Shown here: in pieces, positions 1 through 6,718 of the stretch
How the letters are laid out: every line of letters begins with the position of its first letter
Position numbering within the stretch: the first letter of the stretch is position 1
Assembly: GCA_030042885.1 (NCBI GenBank)
Contig: JASHYW010000706.1
Location: forward strand, 1-10,044
Source: Streptosporangiaceae bacterium
GTDB taxonomy: Bacteria; Actinomycetota; Actinomycetes; Streptosporangiales; Streptosporangiaceae
DNA: 10,044 bases
Reading direction: 5' to 3'
Position numbers and translations under genes: made by a program
The notes under the pieces: generated by a model
Told to the model about the DNA's origin: nothing
What the model saw: only the letters and a program-made list of their open reading frames with translations
The model's database searches: none

Positions 1-293
1 TCGAGCACGTCCAGGTCCGACGACAGCATGGTCCTGGCCCGGGACAGGTCCCGGCCGGGCCGTTCGGCCAGCCGCCAGCCGCGGGGGGACACCTCGGCCG
101 GGATGCCGATCAGCAGCGCGGCGGTCCGCCCGGTCAGGTCGGCCCCTGGCCCGCGGTCCGGCAGCTCGGGCAGGTGCGGGAAACCGGGCAGTTCCCCCGC
201 GATGACCCGCATCGCCTCGGCCGGATCGGTCCCCGGCATCGACCCGATCCCCGTGGCGCTGCCCGGCGCCCACGGGTACTCGTGACTCCCCAC
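1..293 (-). CDS. Vitamin-B12-independent methionine synthase-like protein (5' part, runs off left edge)
   Basis: The first 97 codons of a larger gene are visible. After about seven variable residues they read WAPGSATGIGSMPGTDP, then HLPELPDRGPGAD, GRTAALL, GWRLAERPGRDLSRAR and a final SSDLDVL. This is the N-terminal pattern of the actinobacterial MetE-like family annotated as cobalamin-independent methionine synthase, which is related to the C-terminal, methyl-transferring barrel of MetE. Those proteins are about 330-350 residues, so roughly 70 percent lies outside the window, including any zinc-binding His/Cys residues. The GTG at 291-293 is chosen because it puts the conserved GIGSMPG motif at the usual distance from the N terminus. 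The purine-rich GGCAGG immediately before it is too close to be a good ribosome-binding site. An insertion sequence ends 12 bp upstream, so the native promoter is displaced. Whether the protein truly makes methionine is unproven for this subfamily. Confidence 0.8.
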   Translation of the reverse strand, partial: MGSHEYPWAPGSATGIGSMPGTDPAEAMRVIAGELPGFPHLPELPDRGPGADLTGRTAALLIGIPAEVSPRGWRLAERPGRDLSRARTMLSSDLDVL

Positions 294-306
294 CCTGCCG
301 AGCTTA

Positions 307-323
307 GAGCCTGTCTGGAAACT
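307..323 (+). repeat. Left terminal inverted repeat of the IS (IRL)
   Basis: The 17 bases GAGCCTGTCTGGAAACT match the reverse complement of 1358-1374 without mismatch. The TA duplication lies at 305-306. Confidence 0.9.
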
Positions 324-440
324 TGAGCTCGCGGGATGAGCCGCTCCTGTTTTCGGTTGGCGACGCGTTAGCGATCCGTGATGCCGTGGCGGCGTGTCGG
401 TGCAGGAGTTAGCGGGGCGCGGACCCGATGTTCGTGATTT

Positions 441-1358
441 GTGCAGATCAACGGACCTTCCGGGTCCGCGCCTTCTCAGGGTACTTCGGCGGTGCCGTGC
501 CGGTGCTGTCCCGGCGGGATCAGCCGCAGTACCCGGGTGCCGCGGTACCCATCCGACATGAGCGATGCCGAGTGGGCGGTCACCGAGCCGGCGCTGCCGG
601 TTCCGGCGTGGAAGCTGGGCAAGGGCGGCCGGCCTGCGGAATGGTGCCGCCGTGACATCGCGGACGCCATCCGGTACCTGGTGAAGGAGGGTATCCAGTG
701 GCGGGCCATGCCATGTGACTTCCCGCCCTGGCAGACCGTCTACGACGTGCTCGACCACTGGCAGGAGACCGGCGCGACCGAGGCCATGCATGATGAGCTG
801 CGCATCCAGTGCCGGATCGCCGCCGGGCGCAAGCCGGAGCCGACCGCGGCGATCATCGACTCCCAGTCGGTCAAGGCCGCCGAGACCGTCGCTCGTACCA
901 GCCGCGGCTACGACGCGGGCAAGAAGATCAACGGCCGTAAACGCCACCTCGCCGTCGACGCGCTCGGCCTGCTGCTGACCGTCCTGGTCACCATCGCCGG
1001 CGTGCAAGACCGCGACGGCGCGAAGCCGCTGCTGTGGAACCTGCGCAAGGCCTTCCCCAAGGTCAAGCTCGCCTGGGCCGACTCCGGGTATGCCGGCAAG
1101 CTCGTCACCTGGGCAAAGACCCGGCTCAAGCTCACGCTGGAGATCGTCAGGCGCACCGAGCTGCACAAGTTCGTCGTCCTGCCCCGCCGTTGGGTCGTCG
1201 AGCGGACCTTCTCCTGGATCCTCAGGTCACGGCGCACAGTCCGAGACTACGAGCGGCTCCCCGAGCATCACGAGACGATGGTCTACTGGGCGATGACCAT
1301 CATCATGACTCGTCGCCTCGCAAGACACCGCCAGTCACATCAGCTACACCCGACCTGA
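441..1358 (+). CDS. IS5-family DDE transposase
   Basis: This enzyme cuts and rejoins the ends of the surrounding element. The protein has an N-terminal DNA-binding region with YPSDMSDAEW and GGRPAEWCRRDIADAIRYL, the IS5/IS427 signature also seen as DUF4096. An RNase H-like core follows, with the first catalytic Asp in AAIIDSQSVK, the second in LAWADSGYAGK and the Glu in WVVERTFSWI, so the DDE triad is complete. WRAMPCDFPPWQTVYDVLDHW is also typical. The start is uncertain. GTG at 441 gives 305 residues, GTG at 492 and ATG at 558 are alternatives, and none has a convincing ribosome-binding site. The family core begins close to the 558 methionine, giving 267 residues. There is no frameshift, unlike the two-frame relatives, and the stop overlaps the right inverted repeat by one base. 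Confidence 0.9.
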   Translation: MQINGPSGSAPSQGTSAVPCRCCPGGISRSTRVPRYPSDMSDAEWAVTEPALPVPAWKLGKGGRPAEWCRRDIADAIRYLVKEGIQWRAMPCDFPPWQTVYDVLDHWQETGATEAMHDELRIQCRIAAGRKPEPTAAIIDSQSVKAAETVARTSRGYDAGKKINGRKRHLAVDALGLLLTVLVTIAGVQDRDGAKPLLWNLRKAFPKVKLAWADSGYAGKLVTWAKTRLKLTLEIVRRTELHKFVVLPRRWVVERTFSWILRSRRTVRDYERLPEHHETMVYWAMTIIMTRRLARHRQSHQLHPT

Positions 1359-1374
1359 GTTTCCAGACAGGCTC
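1358..1374 (-). repeat. Right terminal inverted repeat of the IS (IRR)
   Basis: Perfect reverse complement of 307-323. The first base of the repeat is the last base of the transposase stop codon, and the second TA copy follows at 1375-1376. Confidence 0.9.
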
Positions 1375-1383
1375 TAAGACCAC

Positions 1384-1707
1384 TAGGCGCCGCGGGCCGG
1401 TTCATCAGGTCGGCCGGCATCCACGACCAGAGGACCACGCCCGGTAAGCCTCCTGACCTCCGTGTACACCTCCTACTGTGCCTCGGACCCGATCTCGTGC
1501 ATCAAGGCATCCGGCCTGATGGCCAGGTAAGAGCGGATGGTCTCCCGCGGGTGCCGTATCAAGAAGGGTGCGCTGTGCGTCCTCGGCCAGGAACCGCCGG
1601 TCGGCGAGGGCCCCGGTATGGCGCCTGTCCGTGGTTTCCTTGATGAAGACCTGTCTTGTGGTGGCTAGAGAGCAAAGCTCGGCGATGACCTCCGGGGCCA
1701 ATGCCAC
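1384..1707 (-). pseudogene. Sulfotransferase-family (P-loop) pseudogene, 3' part, frameshifted and stop-interrupted
   Basis: Read across two frames, this stretch gives a recognisable C-terminal portion of a PAPS-dependent-sulfotransferase-like protein. From 1707 leftward it reads VFIKETTDRRHTGALADRRFLAE. After a shift near 1578-1586 it continues FLIRHPRETIRSYLAIRPDA and EIGSEAQ. An in-frame TAG at 1473-1475 stands where relatives usually have Tyr, and the frame resumes with EVYTEVRRLTGRGPLVVDAG before ending at TAG 1384-1386. The FLIRHPRE..SY block is the family's typical strand followed by the R..S region that contacts the 3'-phosphate of the cofactor. The N-terminal P-loop is missing, because a TAA lies directly upstream and the methyltransferase gene ends at 1750. 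Three lesions (5' loss, frameshift, nonsense) make it non-functional. The assignment rests on remembered family patterns. Confidence 0.65.
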
Positions 1708-1749
1708 TTAGCCAAAGCTGATCTTGTTAGCGCGTATCGTTTCCCCAGA

Positions 1750-2478
1750 TCATCCCGTCGTGTCTAGGCCGAACGGCCTGAAGCTCTTGAAATCTGGCTC
1801 GGTCCGGGGCTTTGGCAGCCGGAAGGCGCGGAGCCGGGTCGGCCATGCGATAGGTTCCGGCTCCCATCCGGTGTTTACCTCGAAGTACCTCGCTGCTGTC
1901 GCAACTGAGAGGTAGCTGCAGTCATCGAGGATGACCAGCCCTCCCGGGCGCACCAGCTCGCGGAGGTAGAACAGGTCGACAAATACGTTGTGGAAGATGT
2001 GGCTTCCGTCCACGAACGCGGCGTCGGCGACGAAGCCATCGGCCAGGAGACGGGGCAGGGCGATCTGTGACCGCTCCTCCACCAGAGAACAGAGACCGGC
2101 CAGCCCGGCACCGAGGATCGCAGCCCATCCGGAACCGTGGAAGTGTTTCTGGTAAGCGTCGACAATCACGTGGCGAGCTTCGTCCGGTCCGGCAGCGACC
2201 AGCGCCTCTGCGATGGCGAGCGCGGAACTGCCGTAGGCAAGCCCGATCTCGATCACCGTGTCCGGCTTCTCAGCCAGCAGAAGGTCACGCAGGACATCGC
2301 TATCAGAAACGGGCACGGAGACGCGCTCAAAGTCACCGCCGGAGCGGACACGAGGCGGGCCGCCGGCCGCCAGCCTGCGGCGCGCCTCCCGGATCCTGGC
2401 CACGAGATCTTGCTCGCTCCCCATCCGCCGGGCATTGCCCTGTGGCGCTTGGGATTCCCCCGGATTCGCAGGTCCCAC
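1750..2478 (-). CDS. Class I SAM-dependent methyltransferase (Methyltransf_24-like)
   Basis: A 242-residue Rossmann-fold methyltransferase. Motif I is VIEIGLAYGSS (about residues 75-85), which binds S-adenosylmethionine. An acidic residue ends the second strand in HVIVDAYQKHFHG (about 105-115). DAAFVDGSHIFHNVFVDLFYL (about 152-172) and PGGLVILDD (178-186) are the motif III and post-motif III elements of the Methyltransf_24 group, whose members methylate sugars, small natural products or proteins. The substrate is unknown. The GTG at 2476-2478 is preferred because AAGGGAGGT lies six bases upstream. The frame stays open further upstream to 2604, but there it runs antisense through an integrase relic. 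ATG 2422-2424 is a weaker alternative start. The sulfotransferase-like pseudogene lies just downstream on the same strand, so the two may once have been one tailoring operon. The coding frame is intact. Confidence 0.75.
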   Translation of the reverse strand: MGPANPGESQAPQGNARRMGSEQDLVARIREARRRLAAGGPPRVRSGGDFERVSVPVSDSDVLRDLLLAEKPDTVIEIGLAYGSSALAIAEALVAAGPDEARHVIVDAYQKHFHGSGWAAILGAGLAGLCSLVEERSQIALPRLLADGFVADAAFVDGSHIFHNVFVDLFYLRELVRPGGLVILDDCSYLSVATAARYFEVNTGWEPEPIAWPTRLRAFRLPKPRTEPDFKSFRPFGLDTTG

Positions 2479-2483
2479 GTGAT

Positions 2484-2492
2484 ACCTCCCTT
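2484..2492 (-). promoter_or_regulatory. Ribosome-binding site that fixes the methyltransferase start
   Basis: The minus strand reads AAGGGAGGT, ATCAC, then GTG. The GGAGG core is six bases from the GTG at 2476-2478, far better than anything before the alternative start codons. Confidence 0.65.
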
Positions 2493-2526
2493 CCTCGCAG
2501 GCATTACCGCGCTCGGTCGGCCTAAG

Positions 2527-2612
2527 CAACCCTGCCCCACATTGCGGACCAAGAAGATCACTCCGCACACCCTGCGGCACACCGCGGCCATGAACCTGCT
2601 GCACTCAGGCCG
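2527..2612 (+). pseudogene. Tyrosine recombinase (phage-type integrase) remnant
   Basis: About 28 codons match the catalytic C-terminal domain of tyrosine integrases: CPTLRTKKITP followed by HTLRHTAAMNLLHSG. HxLRHT is the second conserved Arg box, and AAMNLLHSG normally leads into a residue run such as VDxxxIALWLGH. Here the similarity stops after SG and the sequence changes to unrelated codons ending in a stop at 2656-2658. The first Arg box, the GH motif and the nucleophilic Tyr are all absent. It is a scrap of a former integrative element or transposon and is antisense to the 5' flank of the methyltransferase gene. Confidence 0.7.
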
Positions 2613-2675
2613 CGTTAAGGCCAGCAGCCATGCTGCCACCAGGCAGGGTGCGGCATAACCGCGGGCTCGACATAA

Positions 2676-3156
2676 GGCGAGGCCATCGCCGGAGTCAAAC
2701 GCCAATACCTTGGATGCGCGGGCCGGGTTGCGAACGGCATCAATACCGTGCACCTGTCGTACGTGCGGGAAGGCACCGGGCACGCGCTGATCGGCGCCCG
2801 GCAGTGGATCCCGGCCGGGCACATCGAGGACCAGGTGAAATCCCTGCTCATGGGGCTGCCACTGGACCTGGGGTTTCCGCACCAAGGGGCAGCTGGCCAT
2901 CGACGTCTGCGCCGCCGCGTACGCCGACGGCGTCCGGTTCGATTTCGCCTGCGGGGACGAGGTCTACGGCAGCTGCACCCAGCTGCGCGAGTTCTTCGAG
3001 GACAACGGCCAGGCCTACGTGCTGCGGGTGCCCTCGAACTTCACCCTCACCCTGGCCGCGGGCACCAAGCTGACCTGTGCGGAGGCGGTCAAGGCGCTGC
3101 TGAAGCGCAAACGGCACTGGGAGATCCGCTCCGCCGGCAGCGGCTCCAAGGGCGAG
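2676..3156 (+). pseudogene. IS701-family transposase fragment (frameshifted, both ends missing)
   Basis: The first part is read from 2676 to about 2874: GVKRQYLGCAGRVANGINTVHLSYV, then GHALIGARQWIP and SLLMGLPLDLGF. The second part is in another frame: TKGQLAIDVCAAAYADGVRFDFACGDEVYG, RVPSNFTLTLAAGT, then KRHWEIRSAGSGSKGE. This order is characteristic of IS701/SRSO-type DDE transposases, and GDEVYG contains the central catalytic Asp. The frames join if one base is removed at GGGTTTCC around 2871-2876, so an insertion has broken the gene. The N-terminal DETG region and the C-terminal part normally following GSKGERWYAWA are missing. No terminal inverted repeats were found. This is a dead remnant. 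Confidence 0.85.
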
Positions 3157-3477
3157 CCTGCAGACCGGAATTCTCTGTTGTCAGCGGGCTCGCGGCGGAG
3201 CGGGGCCAGCACAGCCATGCCAAGCTGGGCCAGCCACCACAGCCCACGGCGCGCGGGTCATAGTGCACCGCATCGGCACCAAGGCGATGACTAACCAGAA
3301 GCGCGAGGTGAATTCGGCTGGGGACTCGTTCGCAGGCTCATGTTTCTGCTCCATTCCCCGGTCCCGCTACAGCCGGACGACCTGGCCGATGGTGGCCGCG
3401 ACCTCACTGCACCCTGCAATCGACGGTAGCCGAAGCCGCGATCCAGGCCTACCGCGCGGGTGCGCGTTGCTGGGCCG
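3157..3477. other. Gap between the IS701 fragment and the SHOCT gene; no gene recognised
   Basis: About 320 bp downstream of both flanking features. Short open frames exist on both strands but none shows a known motif or a ribosome-binding site. Because it begins exactly where the IS701 similarity is cut, it is probably fused debris. No convincing terminator or repeat was seen. Confidence 0.4.
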
Positions 3478-3819
3478 CTACTTCGCGCCGGCGGCAGCCG
3501 CGTTCTCATGGGCCCGGTCTCGGTGGGCCGTGGCGGCGGAGGCGTTGTCCGGCCGTCCCGCCCGCAGCGTCGTCAGCCGCTGCCAGAACTCGTCCTCGTC
3601 GATCTCGCCGCGGGCGAACCGCTCAGCGAGGATCTGCTCGGGAGTGACCGGACCAGGGCCGGGGGGCGAGCCGGGCTGGTCGTAAGGTCCCGGCGTCCCG
3701 TAACCCTGATACGGCGGGTACTGGCGTCGGCCACCCCAGATGAACGAGCTCATCAGCGCCACGGCGACTATCACGAGGAGCATCCAGAACACCAGAGAGC
3801 TCAGCCCATACCAGAGCAT
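3478..3819 (-). CDS. Small SHOCT-domain membrane protein
   Basis: The protein has 113 residues. An N-terminal hydrophobic helix (about residues 7-27, with LVFWMLLVIVAVALMSSF) is followed by a basic-aromatic and Pro/Gly/Tyr-rich linker. A SHOCT (short C-terminal) domain sits at about 58-86, with TPEQILAERFARGEIDEDEF and WQRLTTLR. An Ala-rich tail ends the protein. SHOCT helices usually close small bacterial membrane proteins and are thought to mediate oligomerisation, but no precise role is known. The topology is probably one membrane pass with the SHOCT part in the cytoplasm. ATG 3817-3819 is chosen for the purine-rich AGGAAGAAGGTAGGT just upstream. It stands alone between two transposase relics on an intact frame. 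Actinomycetes commonly encode such proteins, often near stress or copper genes. Confidence 0.85.
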   Translation of the reverse strand: MLWYGLSSLVFWMLLVIVAVALMSSFIWGGRRQYPPYQGYGTPGPYDQPGSPPGPGPVTPEQILAERFARGEIDEDEFWQRLTTLRAGRPDNASAATAHRDRAHENAAAAGAK

Positions 3820-3949
3820 CTGACCTACCTTCTTCCTGCGAGCCAGGATCGGGATGCACCGGTCTGGTCCCGCACCTTTCAGTTCACAGCCCGAACCTGA
3901 ATATCTGCTGGAAAAAACCCGGTAAGCCGGCCCAGAACTGGCCGTTCAG

Positions 3950-4200
3950 TGCTGCCTTTGGCTTCGGACATGCTGCGGCGCTCGCCCTTGCGGCCCCGGT
4001 GGATGCGCGTCCGGTAGAACAGCCGTCCCGGCGTACCAGCCTTCAGGCAGGCAAGCCCTGCGACTGACACCCGGCCGGAGCCCTTGCCGGACACGCTGAT
4101 CACGGGGGGGTGCGGCCGGGGCGGCCCCAGGTGCGGGCCTTCGGCGGGCGCAGCGTCTGCCCGGCTTCGTCTTCGAAGCAGATCCGCGGCGGGCCCGTCC
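3950..4200 (-). pseudogene. IS630-family transposase fragment with poly-C frameshift
   Basis: Read on the minus strand from about 4200: ICFEDEAGQTLRPPKARTWG, with the catalytic-Asp-containing FEDEAG motif of IS630/Tc1-like transposases. A run of seven C (4104-4110) follows, after which the frame must shift to give VISVSGKGSGRVSVAGLACL, GRLFYRTRIHRGRKGERRS and MSEA. Relatives have a strand and loop of this type followed by the LVWDNLNTH catalytic block, which is absent here. Sequence beyond MSEA is unrelated. The N-terminal helix-turn-helix part is also missing, and a TGA lies in frame just upstream. It is a broken internal fragment. Some IS630 members use frameshifting, but loss of both ends makes that moot. 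Confidence 0.75.
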
Positions 4201-4290
4201 CTCAGCGGTCAGCCCGCCACCATCGGGATACCTCATAACTCCGGCATAGACCCGCCAGCAACAGGAAGCACGCAGGCACGCCGAGCGTGA

Positions 4291-4509
4291 TCAAGCGGAC
4301 AAAGACCTCAGACCTTGAAGTTCTTGTAACGTCGGGGATGCGACCTTCCCGAGGGCTGCCAGCACGGCGGGGTCGTCGCAGAGCCGCCAGGTTGCCTCGG
4401 CATCGCCCGCTTCGACAGGCCGCAGGACGAGGGCTCCAGCGGCAATCGGCTGCTGGCCGGAAATCACCCCAAGACGACTACCACGCTTTGGGGCGACGGT
4501 GTGCCGCAA
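4291..4509 (-). pseudogene. Possible GNAT acetyltransferase N-terminal fragment
   Basis: A 72-codon frame contains ALVLRPVEAGDAEATWRLC followed by DDPAVLAALG. This resembles the first strand and helix of Gcn5-related N-acetyltransferases, where LRP..xxDA..xxxLxxDPxV is common. The acetyl-CoA-binding Q/RxxGxG/A loop that should follow about 60 residues later is absent, and the sequence turns into LQELQGLRSLSA and a stop. No ribosome-binding site is evident for its GTG/ATG candidates. Either a 3'-truncated gene scrap or a chance resemblance. It follows the MFS gene on the same strand. Confidence 0.35.
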
Positions 4510-4548
4510 CTGTGCGCGGGCCCGGGCGATCCAGGCAACGTCGGGCGA

Positions 4549-5997
4549 TCAACGGTGTCGTGCTGGCGTCTTGGCGTTGACGAACAACGCGATCGGCAGG
4601 GCGGCGGCAAGCGTGATGGCCGCGCCCCAGGCCATTGCGACGGTGAAGCCGTGCACCGTGCCGGTGACGACGCCCGCCGTGGGGTGGAGCGTGAGGTACG
4701 AAGCCGTCGCGGCGACTGCGATCGTGTTGAGGAGGGCTGCGCCGATGGATGAGCCGAGCTGGCTCGCCGCGCTCGTGCTGGCACCGGCAGCGCCGCTATC
4801 GGAGGGGAGGACGCCGGTGAGCGCAGTGTTGAGGGTGGCCGGCGTGGCGACGCCGGTGCCGAGCCCTTCGATCAAGGTGGCCGCCAGGACCAGCGGGAGG
4901 TAGCGGCTGTGAGGCGTGAGCCAGATGAGCGGAACCAGCCCTGCGGCCTCGACCGTGATGGCGGCGGTGATCAGCCATCGCGGCGGGATGCGGACCATGA
5001 GCATGGGGGCGAGCAGGGCAGCGACGGGCAATGCGGCGAGAGCGAAGGGGATGAGCGCGAGCCCCGTTTCCAGCGCCGAGTAGCCCATGACGGACTGGAG
5101 CTGGTAGGTGAGGATCAGCATCATGCCGTAGGTGCTGAGCCCGTTGACGATCAGGCCGATCATGGCCCAGCCCCTGTTGCGGTCGAGGACGACCCGCAGG
5201 GGCAGGAGCCGGTTGGTGTGCCCGATCTGGCGAGCCACGAAAACGGTCAGCGCGACGGTGGCTATGCCGAGCGAGCAGATGATCTGGGCTGAGATCCAGC
5301 CGGCGGAGGCGGCTTCGCCGAGCGCGTAGACGAGCCCGCCCATGCCGACTGCGGCGAAGAGGACGCTCGGGAGGTCGATCTGCACCTTGTTGTCACCGGG
5401 GAGGGCCGGGAGGACATGGGGACCGCCGATCAGGGCGACCAGTGAGAGGGCGACGTTCATATAGAGGCACCACCGCCAGCTGAGCGCGCTGGTGAGCACC
5501 CCGCCCAGGATGAGCCCGACCGCCCCCCCGGAAGCCATGGTGGCGCTGAAGACCCCCATGACCCGGGCGCGCTCGTCCTCGTCGGAGTAGACGGTCACGA
5601 GGAGCGACTTGGTGGAGGAGATCAACATCGCCCCGAAGGCCCCTTGGACGGCTCGTGCCGCGATGATCACCGCGCCGTCGGCCGACGCCCCGCCGACCGC
5701 CGACGCGCAGGCGAAGCCGGCCACCCCAACGAGCAGGGTGCGGCGGGCGCCGAGCCGGTCGGCTAGGCGCCCGGCGGGGAGGAGAAAGCCGGCCAGGGCG
5801 AGGGTGTAGGCGGTGACAACCCATTGGCGGCTGGTGGCGCTCATCCCGAGACCCCGCTGGATGGATGGCAGGGCGACGAACATGACCGTCGTGTCGAGGA
5901 CGGCCATCAGGTGCGCCGAGGCGATCACCAGCAGCGGCCACCAGCGGTGCGCCGGCGCCTGCCGCTCCGCGTCTGCCGCCTGGGTCGTGCTCGTCAT
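4549..5997 (-). CDS. MFS drug/metabolite efflux transporter, DHA2 (EmrB/QacA) type
   Basis: A 482-residue inner-membrane protein with about 14 hydrophobic segments, the size and topology of proton-coupled DHA2 exporters. Motif D1 is LDTTVMFVALPSI (about residues 34-46). Motif A is LPAGRLADRLGARR (about 73-86), in the loop after the second helix. The antiporter motif C region GGAVGLILGGVLTSALSWRW lies at about 157-177. The second half has GLSTYGMMLILTYQLQSVMGYSA and PSDSGAAGASTSAASQLGSSIG, also usual for this family. The substrate is unknown. ATG 5995-5997 is chosen because GGAAGG is seven bases upstream. An in-frame ATG at 6027 lies inside an inverted repeat that looks like an operator and is unlikely to be translated. 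The gene is divergent from a TetR-type regulator about 100 bp away, which probably represses it until an inducer is present. Confidence 0.92.
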   Translation of the reverse strand: MTSTTQAADAERQAPAHRWWPLLVIASAHLMAVLDTTVMFVALPSIQRGLGMSATSRQWVVTAYTLALAGFLLPAGRLADRLGARRTLLVGVAGFACASAVGGASADGAVIIAARAVQGAFGAMLISSTKSLLVTVYSDEDERARVMGVFSATMASGGAVGLILGGVLTSALSWRWCLYMNVALSLVALIGGPHVLPALPGDNKVQIDLPSVLFAAVGMGGLVYALGEAASAGWISAQIICSLGIATVALTVFVARQIGHTNRLLPLRVVLDRNRGWAMIGLIVNGLSTYGMMLILTYQLQSVMGYSALETGLALIPFALAALPVAALLAPMLMVRIPPRWLITAAITVEAAGLVPLIWLTPHSRYLPLVLAATLIEGLGTGVATPATLNTALTGVLPSDSGAAGASTSAASQLGSSIGAALLNTIAVAATASYLTLHPTAGVVTGTVHGFTVAMAWGAAITLAAALPIALFVNAKTPARHR

Positions 5998-6014
5998 CGC
6001 CGCGCCTTCCGCTA

Positions 6015-6035
6015 TAAGATGCGTCATGCATCTTA
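6015..6035. promoter_or_regulatory. Operator candidate 1 (perfect inverted repeat)
   Basis: TAAGATGC, five bases (GTCAT), GCATCTTA: perfect 8-bp arms with the 21-bp span typical of TetR-family sites. It begins 17 bp upstream of the transporter's ATG at 5997, where bound repressor would block transcription. A related site occurs 48 bp away at 6063. Confidence 0.7.
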
Positions 6036-6062
6036 AGTACAGGATAGCATGCCTTCAGGCGA

Positions 6063-6083
6063 TAAGATGCAAGCTGATTCTTA
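6063..6083. promoter_or_regulatory. Operator candidate 2 (imperfect inverted repeat, same geometry)
   Basis: TAAGATGC, five bases (AAGCT), GATTCTTA. The left arm is identical to that of operator 1. The right arm pairs at six of eight positions. It ends 14 bp upstream of the TetR GTG start, so it is placed for autoregulation. The identical spacing supports recognition by the same dimer. Confidence 0.6.
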
Positions 6084-6097
6084 GAGGCGGAGGGCGA

Positions 6098-6718
6098 GTG
6101 ACCGGACACACCGCGACGCCACCGGGCACCGGCAGGGCCATCCCGCGCACGCCAGCCAGGACGCGCCGGCGCGGATCAGCGCTGGAGGACGCGCTCCTCG
6201 ACGCCGCCTGGGCGGAACTCCGCGAGGCCGGCTACGCCAGGCTGACCATGGAAGGCGTCGCCCAGCGGGCCGGGACCAGCCGGCCGGTGCTCGCCCGCCG
6301 CTGGCCGACCCGGCCTCAGCTGGTCGTCGCAGCCCTCCGCCGCCACCACCCCATGCTCTCGGGAGAGATTCCCGACACCGGAAACCTGCGCGGCGACGTG
6401 CTCGCCGTGCTACGCCGGATCTCTGCCAGGTTCGCCGAGCTCGGCCCGGAGACCTTCTACGGCCTGGCCGCCGACTACTTCGCCGATCCCGCCCTCGTCC
6501 CCGACTTCCAGGCCCAGGTGCTCCAGACCGGACACGAGGTCATGGCGGCCATCCTCAAGCAAGCCGCCGAACGCGGCGAGGCACGCCACGACATCCCGCC
6601 GCGAGTTGCCACCCTCCCCATCGACCTGCTCCGCCATGAACTTTTGCTCAGCCCCGGCGACGAGCACGCCATTACCGAGATCGTCGACCAGGTGTTCCTC
6701 CCTCTCGTCTGCCGGTGA
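6098..6718 (+). CDS. TetR-family transcriptional repressor of the divergent MFS gene
   Basis: A 206-residue protein. After a basic, Pro-rich leader comes the TetR N-terminal DNA-binding domain: LEDALLDAAWAELREAGYAR (about 29-48), then the helix-turn-helix LTMEGVAQRAGTSRPVLARR (about 49-68) and W at 69. The latter resembles the TetR group with an RRWPTRPQLVVAAL extension. The remaining about 120 residues are helical and match the variable ligand-binding and dimerisation part (for example LAADYFADPALVPDFQAQVL); no ligand can be inferred. The GTG at 6098-6100 follows GGAGGG closely, which favours it over upstream starts in the same open frame. Those would run through the divergent promoter and into the transporter's antisense strand. 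The two inverted repeats between the genes are the likely binding sites. Confidence 0.9.
   Translation: MTGHTATPPGTGRAIPRTPARTRRRGSALEDALLDAAWAELREAGYARLTMEGVAQRAGTSRPVLARRWPTRPQLVVAALRRHHPMLSGEIPDTGNLRGDVLAVLRRISARFAELGPETFYGLAADYFADPALVPDFQAQVLQTGHEVMAAILKQAAERGEARHDIPPRVATLPIDLLRHELLLSPGDEHAITEIVDQVFLPLVCR

Larger units (their letters stand above)
307..1374 (+). mobile_element. Complete IS5-family insertion sequence (IS427-like group)
   Basis: A 1,068-bp element is bounded by perfect 17-bp inverted repeats (GAGCCTGTCTGGAAACT at the left, its complement at the right). It carries one full-length DDE transposase. TA is present directly outside both ends (305-306 and 1375-1376). Removing the element and one TA gives the palindrome CTTAAG, in keeping with IS5/IS427-type elements that duplicate a central TA or TNA of a short palindrome. 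Identical ends and an uninterrupted reading frame suggest a recent insertion that may still be able to move. The subgroup is inferred from protein motifs and the TA duplication. Confidence 0.88.

Noticed and set aside
28..285. Plus-strand open frame of 85 codons
   Set aside because: Antisense shadow of the methionine-synthase-like gene, whose minus-strand translation carries clear family motifs.
2479..2604. Upstream extension of the methyltransferase to 284 residues
   Set aside because: Runs antisense through the integrase remnant. The GTG at 2478 has a much better ribosome-binding site, and the extension lacks family similarity.
5998..6027. Ten-residue N-terminal extension of the MFS transporter from ATG 6027
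   Set aside because: The ATG lies in the centre of the perfect inverted repeat; the ATG at 5997 has a good GGAAGG ribosome-binding site.
5813..6097. N-terminal extension of TetR by 95 residues
   Set aside because: It would be antisense to the transporter 5' end and cross the divergent promoter. GTG 6098 with GGAGGG gives a normal-length TetR protein.
5393..6109. Minus-strand open frame of 238 codons covering the tetR-MFS intergenic region
   Set aside because: Overlaps the real transporter in another frame and would run through both operators; composition is Arg/Gly/Pro-rich with no domain.
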